From contig NZ_JBNXUO010000012.1 in the NCBI RefSeq assembly GCF_050563535.1, positions 75,602 to 139,601 of the forward strand: a stretch of DNA of 64,000 nucleotides, in the 5' to 3' direction. Origin of the DNA: Falsiroseomonas sp050563535. GTDB lineage: Bacteria; Pseudomonadota; Alphaproteobacteria; Acetobacterales; Acetobacteraceae. The notes beneath the pieces are model-generated. The model was not told the DNA's origin. It made no database searches and saw only the letters and a program-made list of their open reading frames with translations. Shown here in pieces: positions 40,934 through 51,171 of this stretch. Both the position numbers and the translations under genes were made by a program. Each line of letters starts with the position of its first letter. Positions within the stretch are counted from its first letter, which is position 1.

Positions 40934-41844
40934 AGGCGGACCTGCCGGTCATCGAGCTGGAGGGCGTGGCGAAGACCTACGGCGCGGTGCAGGCGGTGAA
41001 GGGCGTGTCCTTCAGCCTGCCGCAGGGATCGCGCGTCGCGCTGGTCGGGCACAACGGCGCGGGCAAGACGACGCTGATGAAGCTGATGCTCGGCCTGGTG
41101 CGGCCGAGCGCGGGGCGGCTGCGCGTGCTGGGCGAGGACCCGGCCGATGGCGCCGCCGCCGCGCGCCGGCGGCTCGGCTGGCTGCCCGAGAACGTGTCCT
41201 TCAACCCCGCCCTCACCGGGCGGGAGGTGCTGCGCTTCCTCGCCCGGCTGAAGGGCGAGCCGGCGTCCACCGCCGATGCGCTGCTGGATAAGGTGGGGCT
41301 GGCGGATGCCGCGCGGCGGCGGATCGGTGGCTATTCCAAGGGAATGCGCCAGCGCCTCGGCCTCGCGCAGGCGATGCTCGGCAACCCGCGCGCGCTGCTG
41401 CTGGACGAGCCGACCACCGGGCTCGACCCCGCGGTGCGGCAGGGGCTTTACGAGATGCTGGCGGAGCTGGCGGGCGGGGGGACCACCATCCTGCTGTCCT
41501 CCCACGCGCTGGAGGAGCTGGAGGGACGGGTGGAACGGGTGGTCATCCTCGACCGAGGCGAGCTGGTGGCGGATGGCGGCATGTCGGAGCTGCGGGGCCT
41601 GGCCGCGCTGCCGGTGCGCGTGCGGGTCCGCCTGGCCGGGGCCGCGGTGCCCGATTGGGTGCCCGGCGATGCGCGCCGTGCCGGGCCGGAGCTGCTGGAC
41701 TTCACGATCCCCTCCGAGGGCAAGCTGCCGCTGCTGCGCCAGGCCGCGCCGGACCCGCGCGTGCGCGACATCGAGCTGGTGCAGCCCTCGCTCGACGAGC
41801 TCTACGGCCATTTCCTGCGCAGCCGTGCGGAGCTGCGGCGATGA
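40930..41844 (+). CDS. nosF: NosF, ABC transporter ATP-binding protein
   Basis: This 304-aa ATPase energises the NosDFY complex. Walker A is GHNGAGKTT, the signature is YSKGMRQRLGLAQ, Walker B is ALLLDEPTTGLD and the switch His is in LLSSHALEEL. The C-terminal ~80 residues form the accessory domain common in this class. ATG 40930 overlaps the nosD stop; ATG 40921 is an in-frame alternative. Confidence 0.93.
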   Translation: MKADLPVIELEGVAKTYGAVQAVKGVSFSLPQGSRVALVGHNGAGKTTLMKLMLGLVRPSAGRLRVLGEDPADGAAAARRRLGWLPENVSFNPALTGREVLRFLARLKGEPASTADALLDKVGLADAARRRIGGYSKGMRQRLGLAQAMLGNPRALLLDEPTTGLDPAVRQGLYEMLAELAGGGTTILLSSHALEELEGRVERVVILDRGELVADGGMSELRGLAALPVRVRVRLAGAAVPDWVPGDARRAGPELLDFTIPSEGKLPLLRQAAPDPRVRDIELVQPSLDELYGHFLRSRAELRR

Positions 41845-42671
41845 GGGCCGTGCTGCTCATCGCCGGGAAGGAGGTGCTGGAGGGCATCCGCAACCGCTGG
41901 GTCGTCGCGGCGACGCTGCTGCTGGCTGCGCTCGCGCTCACGCTCGCCTTCCTCGGCGCGGCGCCGGCGGGGCGGGTGGGGGCGGGGGCGCTGGAGGTGG
42001 TGGTGGTCAGCCTGTCCAGCCTGTCGATCTTCCTGCTGCCGCTGATCGCGCTGCTGCTGTCGCACGACGCGGTGGTGGGAGAGGCGGAGCGCGGCACGCT
42101 GCTGCTGCTGCTGACCTACCCGGTCACGCGCTGGCAGGTGCTGGCGGGCAAGTTCCTGGGGCAGGTAGCGATCCTGGCGCTGGCCACCGTGCTGGGCTAC
42201 GGCGCGGCCGCCGCGGCGCTGGCGGCGGCAGGCAGCCTGGGCGGCGGCGGGGCATGGCACGCCTTCGCGCAGATGCTCGGCTCCTCCGTCCTGCTCGGTG
42301 CGGCCTTCGCCGCGCTCGGCACCCTGGCCAGCGCGCTGGTGCGGGACCGCGGCACGGCGGCGGGCATCGCCATCGGGCTGTGGCTGCTGCTGGTGCTGCT
42401 GTGGGACATGGCGCTGCTCGGCCTGCTGGTCGCCGACCAGGGGGAGACGCTGACGGCGGGCGCGGTGGACGGGCTGCTGCTGGCCAATCCGGTGGATGCC
42501 TATCGCCTGTTCAACCTGGCCGGCCTCGCCGACATCCGCATGCTGTCCGGCATGGCGGCACTGGGGGGAGAGAGCGCGCTGACCCCGCCTGTCCTGCTGG
42601 CCGCGCTGGCCGCCTGGGCGCTCGTGCCGCTCGTCGCCGCGATGGCACTTTTCGCCCGGAGGGAATTGTGA
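41841..42671 (+). CDS. nosY: NosY, ABC transporter permease
   Basis: This 276-aa integral membrane protein has about six hydrophobic segments, for example VVAATLLLAALALTLAFLG, FLLPLIALLL and LWLLLVLLWDMALLGLLV. The EAERGTLLLLLTYPV loop is characteristic of NosY. It forms the membrane part of the NosDFY complex. It is overlapped at both ends by neighbouring nos genes. Confidence 0.92.
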   Translation: MRAVLLIAGKEVLEGIRNRWVVAATLLLAALALTLAFLGAAPAGRVGAGALEVVVVSLSSLSIFLLPLIALLLSHDAVVGEAERGTLLLLLTYPVTRWQVLAGKFLGQVAILALATVLGYGAAAAALAAAGSLGGGGAWHAFAQMLGSSVLLGAAFAALGTLASALVRDRGTAAGIAIGLWLLLVLLWDMALLGLLVADQGETLTAGAVDGLLLANPVDAYRLFNLAGLADIRMLSGMAALGGESALTPPVLLAALAAWALVPLVAAMALFARREL

Positions 42672-43237
42672 CACGCCGCATCCTCGCCCTTCTGCTGCTC
42701 CTCGCCCTGCCGCTGGCGGGCTGCGACGATGCCGACAAGGCGGCCGCCAACCCGCCCCCGCCGGTGGCGCTGACGCGCGAGGCGGTGGGCCATTTCTGCG
42801 GCATGACGCTGGTGGAGCACGCCGGGCCGAAGGGGCAGATCCTGCTGCGCGGGCGCAGCCAGCCGGTCTGGTTCTCCTCCGCGCGGGACACGGTGGCCTT
42901 CACCCTGCTGGAGGAGGAGGCGAAGGGCATCCAGGCCATCTACGTCTCCGACATGGCGCGGGCGGCGGAGTGGGACGACCCGGGCGCCGAGAACTGGGTG
43001 GAGGCGCGGCGCGCCTGGTTCGTGCTCGGCAGCGACCGCCGCGGCGGCATGGGCGCGGAGGAGGCGGTGCCCTTCTCCGACCAGGCGGCGGCTGAACGCT
43101 TCGCCGCGCAGCATGGCGGCCGGCTGCTGCGCTTCGCCGACCTGCCGCGCGACTGGGTGCTGGGCGGCCAGGCGACGGGGACCGAGGCCCCGGCCGCGCC
43201 GCGCCAGTCCGGCGGCCCGCCGCGGCACCACCACTAG
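42668..43237 (+). CDS. nosL: NosL, outer copper chaperone lipoprotein
   Basis: This 189-aa lipoprotein has the lipobox LPLAGC followed by a NosL domain with the Cu(I)-binding segment FCGMTLVEH. It delivers copper to NosZ maturation. The C-terminus ends in three histidines, which might add metal affinity. The GTG start is within the nosY stop overlap (GTGA). Confidence 0.92.
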   Translation: MTRRILALLLLLALPLAGCDDADKAAANPPPPVALTREAVGHFCGMTLVEHAGPKGQILLRGRSQPVWFSSARDTVAFTLLEEEAKGIQAIYVSDMARAAEWDDPGAENWVEARRAWFVLGSDRRGGMGAEEAVPFSDQAAAERFAAQHGGRLLRFADLPRDWVLGGQATGTEAPAAPRQSGGPPRHHH

Positions 43238-43249
43238 GGACGCTCCGCC

Positions 43250-44233
43250 ATGCGCCGTCGCGAGTTCTGCATCCTCGGCGCCACGGCCGGGTTCGCCCTG
43301 CCGGGCCGCACGCGGGCCGATGCGCCGCTCGCCACCTGGACCGGGCGGGTGCTGGGGGCTGTGGGCTCGATCGCGCTGCACCACGAGGACCCGGCGCGGG
43401 CCCGCCGCCTGCTGTCCGACTGCGTCGCGGAGATCGCGCGGCTGGAGGCGGTGTTCAGCCTGTGGCAGCCCGGCAGCGCGTTGGCGGAGCTGAACCGCAG
43501 CGGCGTCCTCGCGCCCCCGCCGCCGGAGATGGTGCGGCTGCTGATGCAGGCGCGGCGCGTCTCGGCGCTGACGGACGGCGTCTTCGACGTGACGGTGCAG
43601 CCGCTCTGGGCTCTCCACCGCGAGTATTTCGCGGCGCATGGCCCGGCGGCGCCCGGCCCATCGGCCGAGGCGCTGGCGGCCGCGCTGGCGCTGGTGGACG
43701 CGAGGCGCATGGCCGTCTCGCCGGACCGCATCGCGCTCGGCCGGCGCGGCATGGCGGTGACGCTGAACGGCATCGCGCAAGGCTTCGTCACCGATGCGGT
43801 GGTCGGGCTGCTGCGGCAGGGCGGCGTCGCGCACACGCTGGTCGATCTCGGCGAGGCGCGCGCGGTCGGCGCGCATCCCTCTGGCCGGCCCTGGCGCGCG
43901 GCGCTCGACGATCCGGGGCGGCCGGGCCTTCCCTGGGCGGAGCTGGACCTGGCGGACCGCGCTCTCGCGACCTCCGGCGATGCCGGCTTCGTCTTCGACG
44001 CGGCGGGGCGCTTCACCCACCTCCTCGACCCCCGCACGGGGACGAGCCCGCGCCGCCACCGCGCCGTGTCGGTACTGGCGCCGGATGCGACGCTGGCGGA
44101 CGCGCTCTCCACCGCCTTCGCGCTGATGCCGGAAGCCGCCATCGCGCGCAGCCTGGCGGCCCTGCCGGGGGTGGAGGCGCGGCTGCTGCGGCACGACGGC
44201 AGCGTCGCCGCGATCCAGGGCGGTGGGGCCTAA
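43250..44233 (+). CDS. nosX: NosX/ApbE, FAD:protein FMN transferase
   Basis: This 327-aa ApbE-family enzyme covalently attaches FMN to the SGAT threonine of NosR. It has a twin-arginine-like leader (MRRREFCILGATAG), GIAQGFVTDAVVGLL, LVDLGEARAVG and the metal-binding HLLDPRTGTSP block. It completes the operon. Its TAA overlaps the stop codon of the convergent receiver gene by 4 nt. Confidence 0.92.
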   Translation: MRRREFCILGATAGFALPGRTRADAPLATWTGRVLGAVGSIALHHEDPARARRLLSDCVAEIARLEAVFSLWQPGSALAELNRSGVLAPPPPEMVRLLMQARRVSALTDGVFDVTVQPLWALHREYFAAHGPAAPGPSAEALAAALALVDARRMAVSPDRIALGRRGMAVTLNGIAQGFVTDAVVGLLRQGGVAHTLVDLGEARAVGAHPSGRPWRAALDDPGRPGLPWAELDLADRALATSGDAGFVFDAAGRFTHLLDPRTGTSPRRHRAVSVLAPDATLADALSTAFALMPEAAIARSLAALPGVEARLLRHDGSVAAIQGGGA

Positions 44234-44721
44234 TCCACGAACAGGTCGAAGTTCGGCGGCAGGCGGTGCGGCGCCTCCCCGCGGGCGAGGCGTTCCAGCA
44301 CACCGAGCGCGCGGGGCACGTCCTCCGCCGCGAAGGGCTTCCGGAGGCAGGCGCGCCCGCCGCAGTCCTCCATCTCCTGCCGGAAGCCGAGGGCGTAGCC
44401 GCTGGCATAGAGCACCTGCACGCCGCGGCGCGCCAGGACGCGGCCGACCTCCAGCCCCGCCCGGCTCGGGCCGAGGGTGATGTCCACCACGGCGAAGGCC
44501 GGCGGGTCCGGCTCGGCGAGGCGCAGGGCCTCGGCCGCGGTGGCGGCGCAGCCGCGGACGGCGAAGCCATGCCGGGCAAGGGCCTCCTCGACCGACAACG
44601 CGGTCAGGCTGTCATCCTCGACCACCAGCACCGTGCGTACCAGCGGCGCGGCGTGCCGGTGCGCGGACGCACCGCCCTCGCGCCGGGATGGAACGGATGG
44701 GTCCTGCCGGCGACCCTGCAT
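44230..44721 (-). CDS. Single-domain response regulator
   Basis: This 163-aa protein has a lone receiver (about 30-150) with acidic residues in VVEDDSLTA, phospho-acceptor Asp in FAVVDITLG and Lys in CLRKPF. It has no output domain. A perfect EcfG-type promoter lies upstream. Stress-induced single receivers such as SdrG act in the alphaproteobacterial general stress response, so a related role is inferred. The N-terminal 28 residues are poorly conserved, and the ATG at 44721 lacks a strong ribosome site, so the start is uncertain. Confidence 0.8.
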   Translation of the reverse strand: MQGRRQDPSVPSRREGGASAHRHAAPLVRTVLVVEDDSLTALSVEEALARHGFAVRGCAATAAEALRLAEPDPPAFAVVDITLGPSRAGLEVGRVLARRGVQVLYASGYALGFRQEMEDCGGRACLRKPFAAEDVPRALGVLERLARGEAPHRLPPNFDLFVD

Positions 44722-44779
44722 CTGGCGTCACGTCCCCGCCTGGCCGGGCCGCCCCAGGCCCGCCCACGGTATCCCCGGT

Positions 44780-44804
44780 AACGGCCGTGCCGCGCCGGCG
44801 TTCC
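44780..44804 (-). promoter_or_regulatory. EcfG-type promoter of the single-domain regulator
   Basis: On the minus strand GGAAC (44804-44800), a 16-nt spacer and CGTT (44783-44780) match the EcfG consensus exactly. The leader would be about 50 nt. The element lies in the 98-bp gap between the glgX stop and the receiver gene. Confidence 0.6.
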
Positions 44805-44819
44805 GCGCGGCCGCGCCGA

Positions 44820-47048
44820 TCAGCCCGGCAAGGGCAGCGGCGCCGCGCCGGCAAGGAGGGCTGCGGTGGCGGCCGAGAGGATGGCGCGCCCGCCGCGTTC
44901 CGGCTGCAGTAGGAACAGCAGCAGCGACCGGCCGGTGACGAGGTAGGGATGGCCGAAGCCGAACTCCCCCGGCTCGTCCAGCGCGGGGCGGTGGGTGTCC
45001 ACCAGCAGCAGCCAGTGCTGGCCAGCGGGGGGCTCCGGCAGCGCGAATTCCACCACGTCGTGATGCGCGTTCAGCACCAGCAGCAGCGTCGCGTCGGAAG
45101 CCGGGCGCCGGATGCCGGTGGCCTGGGCGCGCCCGTCGAGCAGCATGCCGAGGCAGCGCGTCGCCGGGTCGTCCCAGTGTTCCGCATCCATCTCCGACCC
45201 GTCCGGCAGCAGCCAGGTGACGTCCTTCACGCCGATGTCCTCGTTCACCGCGCCGGTCAGGAAGCGGCCGCGGCGCAGCACCGGGAAGGCCTGGCGCAGC
45301 GCGACCAGCTTGCGGACGAAGGCGGCGAGGTCGCGGCCTTCCCCGTCGATGCCGGACCAGTCCACCCAGTTGGTCGCGTTGTCCTGGCAATAGGCGTTGT
45401 TGTTGCCGTGCTGGGTGCGGCCGAACTCGTCGCCGGCCAGGATCATCGGCGTGCCCTGGGACAGCAGCAGCGTCGCCAGCATGTTGCGCTTCTGCCGGGC
45501 GCGGAGCGCGCGGATCTCGGCATCCTCCGTCGGGCCTTCCGCGCCGTGGTTCCAGGACAGGTTGTGCTCGTGCCCGTCGCGGTTGCCCTCGCCATTCGCC
45601 TCGTTGTGCTTGGCGTCGTAGGAGACGAGGTCGTGCAGCGTGAAGCCGTCATGCGCGGTGACGAAGTTGACGCTGGCCCAGGGCTTGCGGCCGCGGCGGT
45701 TGAAGCGGTCGCCGGACGCGGTGAGCCGCGCGGCGAGTTCGGCCGCCTGCCCCTCGTCGCCCTTCCAGAAGGCGCGCACGGTGTCGCGGAAGCGGTCGTT
45801 CCATTCGGCCCAGCCCGGCGGGAAGCCGCCCACCTGGTAGCCGCCCGGCCCGCAATCCCAGGGCTCCGCGATGAGCTTGACGCGCGACAGCAGCGGGTCC
45901 TGCCGGCAGCTGTCGAGGAAGCCGCCCCCCTCGTCGAAGCCGTGCGGTTCCCGCCCCAGGATGGTCGCGAGGTCGAAGCGGAAGCCATCCACCCGCATCT
46001 CCCCCGCCCAGTAGCGCAGGCTGTCGGTGACCATCTGCAGCACGCGCGGATGCGACAGGTTCAGCGTGTTGCCCGTCCCGGTGTCGTTCACGTAGTAGCG
46101 CGGCTGGTCGGGAAGCAGGCGGTAGTAGCTGGCATTGTCGATGCCCTTGAAGGACAGCATCGGGCCGCGTTCGTTGCCCTCGCCCGTGTGGTTGTAGACG
46201 ACGTCCAGGATGACCTCGAGCCCGGCGTCGTGCAGGCGCGCCACCATCTCCTTGAACTCGCGCGCCGCGAAGGTGGGCTCCCGCGCGTAGCGGCGGGCGG
46301 GGGCGAAGAAGGCGATGGTGTTGTAGCCCCAGTAGTTGGTCAGCCCCTTCTCCAGCAGGAAACTGTCATTGGCGAAGGTGTGCACCGGCAGCAGCTCGAC
46401 CGAGGTGATGCCGAGGGAGCGCAGGTGGCCCACCACCTCGGGCGCGGCGAGCCCGGCATAGGTGCCCTGCATCTCCGCCGGCAGCGCGGGGTGGCAGCGC
46501 GTGAAGCCCTTCACATGCGTCTCGTAGATGATCGTCCGCTCCCACGGGACGCCCGGCGCGCGTTCGCGGCCCCAGCTGAATGCGCTGTCGATCACCCGGC
46601 ATTTCGGCACCAGCGCCGCGCTGTCGCGCGTGTCGAAGGTGAGGTCGTCGCCGCTTTCCAGCACATAGCCGAAGACCTCGGGGCCCCAGGTCAGGTCGCC
46701 CACGATGGCGCGCGCATAGGGGTCGAGCAGCAGCTTGTTCGGGTTGAAGCGGTGCCCGGCCTCGGGCGCATGGGGGCCGTGGACGCGATAGGCGTAGACG
46801 GTGCCCGGCCGCGCATCCGGCAGGTAGCCGTGCCAGACCTCATCGGTGAATTCCGGCAGCTCGATGCGTTCCAGCTCCCGCTCGCCCGCGTCGTCGAACA
46901 GGCAGAGCTCCACCTTCGTCGCATGCGCCGAGAACAGCGCGAAGTTGACGCCGAGCCCGTCCCAGGTTGCGCCCAGCGGGAAGGCCTGCCCCTCACGCAC
47001 GCGTGACCGGCGCAGCAGCCCCGGTCCGTGCCGGACTTGCGTGTCCAT
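44820..47048 (-). CDS. glgX: Glycogen debranching enzyme/isoamylase type
   Basis: This 742-aa GH13_11 enzyme hydrolyses alpha-1,6 branches to release linear maltodextrins, the substrate for TreY. An N-terminal CBM48 precedes the barrel. Catalytic regions are DVVYNHTGE, GFRFDLATI (nucleophile), LIAEPWDCG (acid/base) and FVTAHDGFT. The ATG follows GGGAGAGACGG. It is divergent from treZ, and the intergenic region holds EcfG-like promoters in both directions. Confidence 0.94.
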   Translation of the reverse strand: MDTQVRHGPGLLRRSRVREGQAFPLGATWDGLGVNFALFSAHATKVELCLFDDAGERELERIELPEFTDEVWHGYLPDARPGTVYAYRVHGPHAPEAGHRFNPNKLLLDPYARAIVGDLTWGPEVFGYVLESGDDLTFDTRDSAALVPKCRVIDSAFSWGRERAPGVPWERTIIYETHVKGFTRCHPALPAEMQGTYAGLAAPEVVGHLRSLGITSVELLPVHTFANDSFLLEKGLTNYWGYNTIAFFAPARRYAREPTFAAREFKEMVARLHDAGLEVILDVVYNHTGEGNERGPMLSFKGIDNASYYRLLPDQPRYYVNDTGTGNTLNLSHPRVLQMVTDSLRYWAGEMRVDGFRFDLATILGREPHGFDEGGGFLDSCRQDPLLSRVKLIAEPWDCGPGGYQVGGFPPGWAEWNDRFRDTVRAFWKGDEGQAAELAARLTASGDRFNRRGRKPWASVNFVTAHDGFTLHDLVSYDAKHNEANGEGNRDGHEHNLSWNHGAEGPTEDAEIRALRARQKRNMLATLLLSQGTPMILAGDEFGRTQHGNNNAYCQDNATNWVDWSGIDGEGRDLAAFVRKLVALRQAFPVLRRGRFLTGAVNEDIGVKDVTWLLPDGSEMDAEHWDDPATRCLGMLLDGRAQATGIRRPASDATLLLVLNAHHDVVEFALPEPPAGQHWLLLVDTHRPALDEPGEFGFGHPYLVTGRSLLLFLLQPERGGRAILSAATAALLAGAAPLPLPG

Positions 47049-47075
47049 CCGTCTCTCCCGTCTCCGGCGGTGCAG

Positions 47076-47100
47076 AACAGGCGACCACGCCCGTCGTTCC
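47076..47100 (-). promoter_or_regulatory. EcfG-like promoter of glgX
   Basis: On the minus strand GGAAC (47100-47096), a 16-nt spacer and TGTT (47079-47076) keep the GGAAC and GTT cores. The predicted start near 47069 gives a leader of about 20 nt containing GGGAGAG. Confidence 0.5.
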
Positions 47101-47130
47101 GCGCCGCGGCGGTTTCTTCCGCCAGGGCGC

Positions 47131-47155
47131 GGAACGGACCGCGCGCTCCGCAGTT
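47131..47155 (+). promoter_or_regulatory. EcfG-like promoter of treZ
   Basis: GGAAC (47131-47135), a 16-nt spacer and AGTT (47152-47155) keep both cores. The predicted start is about 20 nt before the ATG at 47183. It is divergent from the glgX promoter, 30 bp away. Confidence 0.5.
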
Positions 47156-47182
47156 TGCGCGGCGTCCTCCTGGTCCCGCCGG

Positions 47183-49014
<1,832 letters not shown>

Positions 49015-49018
<4 letters not shown>

Positions 49019-51171
49019 GCGGGACGACGACGCCGGCGCTGGACGCCCTCGCGCTCCGCATGGGGATCGAGCCGGAATACCACGACGTGCGCGGCGAACT
49101 GATCCGCGCCACGGCGGAGACGAAGCGGTTGCTGCTGGCCGCCATGGGCGTGCCCGCCCCGGACGAGGCGGCGGCCGTGGCGGCGCTGGAGGCGATCCTG
49201 CGCGAGGAATGGCGCGAGCCGCTGGCCCCGGTCGCCGTGCTGCGGCGTGACGGCGGGCCGCCGCGCGTCGCGCTGCGCCTGCCCGCCGGCACGCAGGACG
49301 TGGCCTGGACCATCGCGCTGGAGGATGGCACGGCGCTGCGGGGCGAGGCGGCGTTCTGCCGGCTCGAACCCGTCGCGGCGGCGGAGATCGACGGCACGCG
49401 GGTCGAGCACCGGTTACTGGCGCTGCCGGACGACCTGCCCTTCGGCTACCACCGCCTGTCGGTCGGGCCGGGCGGGGCGGCCATGTCGCTGGTCGTCTCG
49501 CCGGGCCGCGCCTGGCTGCCGGAGGGCGGGGCGCGGCCCTGGGGCATCGCGTTGCAGCTCTATCTGCTGCGCTCCGCGCGGAACTGGGGCATCGGCGACT
49601 TCGGCGACCTGCGCGGGGTGGTGGAGGTCGCGGCGGCGCGCGGCGCGGCGGTGGTGGGGCTGAACCCGCTGCACGCGCTGTTCCCCGACAACCCGGAAGC
49701 CGCCAGCCCCTATTCGCCGGCCAGCCGGCTGCTGCTGAACGTGCTGAACATCGACGTCACCGCGGTGCCGGAGCTGCCGGAATGCGGGGCGGCGCTGGAC
49801 CTGCTCGGCTCGGCTGAGTTCCGCCGGCGGCTGGACGCCGCGCGGGCGGCGCCGCTGGTGGACTACACCGCCGTCACGGCGCTGAAGATGGGGGCGCTGC
49901 GGCTGCTGTTCGACGCCTTCCGGCAGGGCGCGGAGCCCGCGCGCCGCGCCGCCTTCGACACCTTCCGCCAGGAACGCGGCGAGATGTTCGGGCGCAGCTG
50001 CCTGTTCCTCGCGCTGCGCGCCCGCTTCGCGGCGCAGGACCCGGCGCTGGCCTGGTGGGGCAACTGGCCGGAGGGCTTCCGCGACCCCGCCTCGGCCGAG
50101 CTGCGGCGCTTCGCGGAGGAGCACGCGGAGGAGGTGGAGTTCCAGGCCTGGCTGCAATGGGTGGCGGACGGCCAGCTTGGCGCCGCGGCCGCGGATGCGG
50201 CGGCGCGCGGCATGGCGGTCGGGCTCTACCGCGACCTCGCCGTCGGGGCGGACAGTGGCGGGGCGGAGACCTGGACGAACCAGAAGGCGGTGCTGTCCGG
50301 CGTGCAGGTCGGCGCGCCGCGTGACATCTTCAACCCGGCGGGCCAGGACTGGGGCCTGCCGCCCTTCCACCCCCGCGCGCTGCGCGCCGAGGGCTATCGC
50401 AGCTTCATCGAGCTGGTCCGCGCCAACATGCGCCATGCCGGCGGGCTGCGCATCGACCACGTCATGGGCCTCATGCACCTGTTCTGCATCCCCGCCGGCC
50501 GCAGGCCGGCCGAGGGCGCCTACATCGCCTATCCGTTCGACGACCTGATCGGCATCCTGACGCTGGAGAGCCAGCGCAACCGCTGCCTCGTCGTCGGCGA
50601 GGACCTGGGCACCGTGCCGGCGGGGTTCCGCGAGAGGATGGCGGCGGCGAACATCCTGTCCTACCGCATCCTGTCCTTCGAGCAGGACGGGGAAGGGCGG
50701 TTCCACCCGCCCAGGGCCTATCCGCCCGTCGCGCTGGCCGTCGCCGGCAGCCACGACCTGCCGACGCTGCGCGGCTGGTGGGAAGGGCACGACATCGTCC
50801 TCAAGCGCCGCTACGGCCTGCTGACCGAGGAGGAGGAGGCCTGGCAGAGGCAGGCGCGCGCGGCCGAGCGCGAGAGGCTGCTGGAGGCGCTGCGCGAGGC
50901 GGGCGTGCCGGGCGGAGGGGAGCCCGGCATGGCGGCGCTGTCCCGCGCCGTGCACGGCTTCCTCGGCCGCAGCGCGTCGCTGCTGGCGGTCGCGCAGCTC
51001 GACGACATGCTGGACGAGCCGGAGCAGGTGAACGTCCCCGCCACCGACCGCGAGCATCCGAACTGGCGCCGCAAGCTGTCCGTCGCGCTGGAGGACATCG
51101 CCGGCCATCCGGGATTCGAGGCAGCGGCCGCGGCGCTGCGGGATGCGCGCGGGGAGGCCGGGCATGGCTGA
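49015..51171 (+). CDS. malQ: 4-alpha-glucanotransferase (amylomaltase)
   Basis: This 718-aa GH77 enzyme disproportionates maltodextrins and supplies chains long enough for TreY. An N-terminal extension of about 170 residues precedes the GH77 barrel. Signatures are GIALQLYLLRSARNWGIGDF, GGLRIDHVMGL (nucleophile), VVGEDLGTVP (acid/base) and AGSHDLPTLRGWW. The GTG start overlaps the treZ stop, and treY starts inside its 3' end. Confidence 0.93.
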
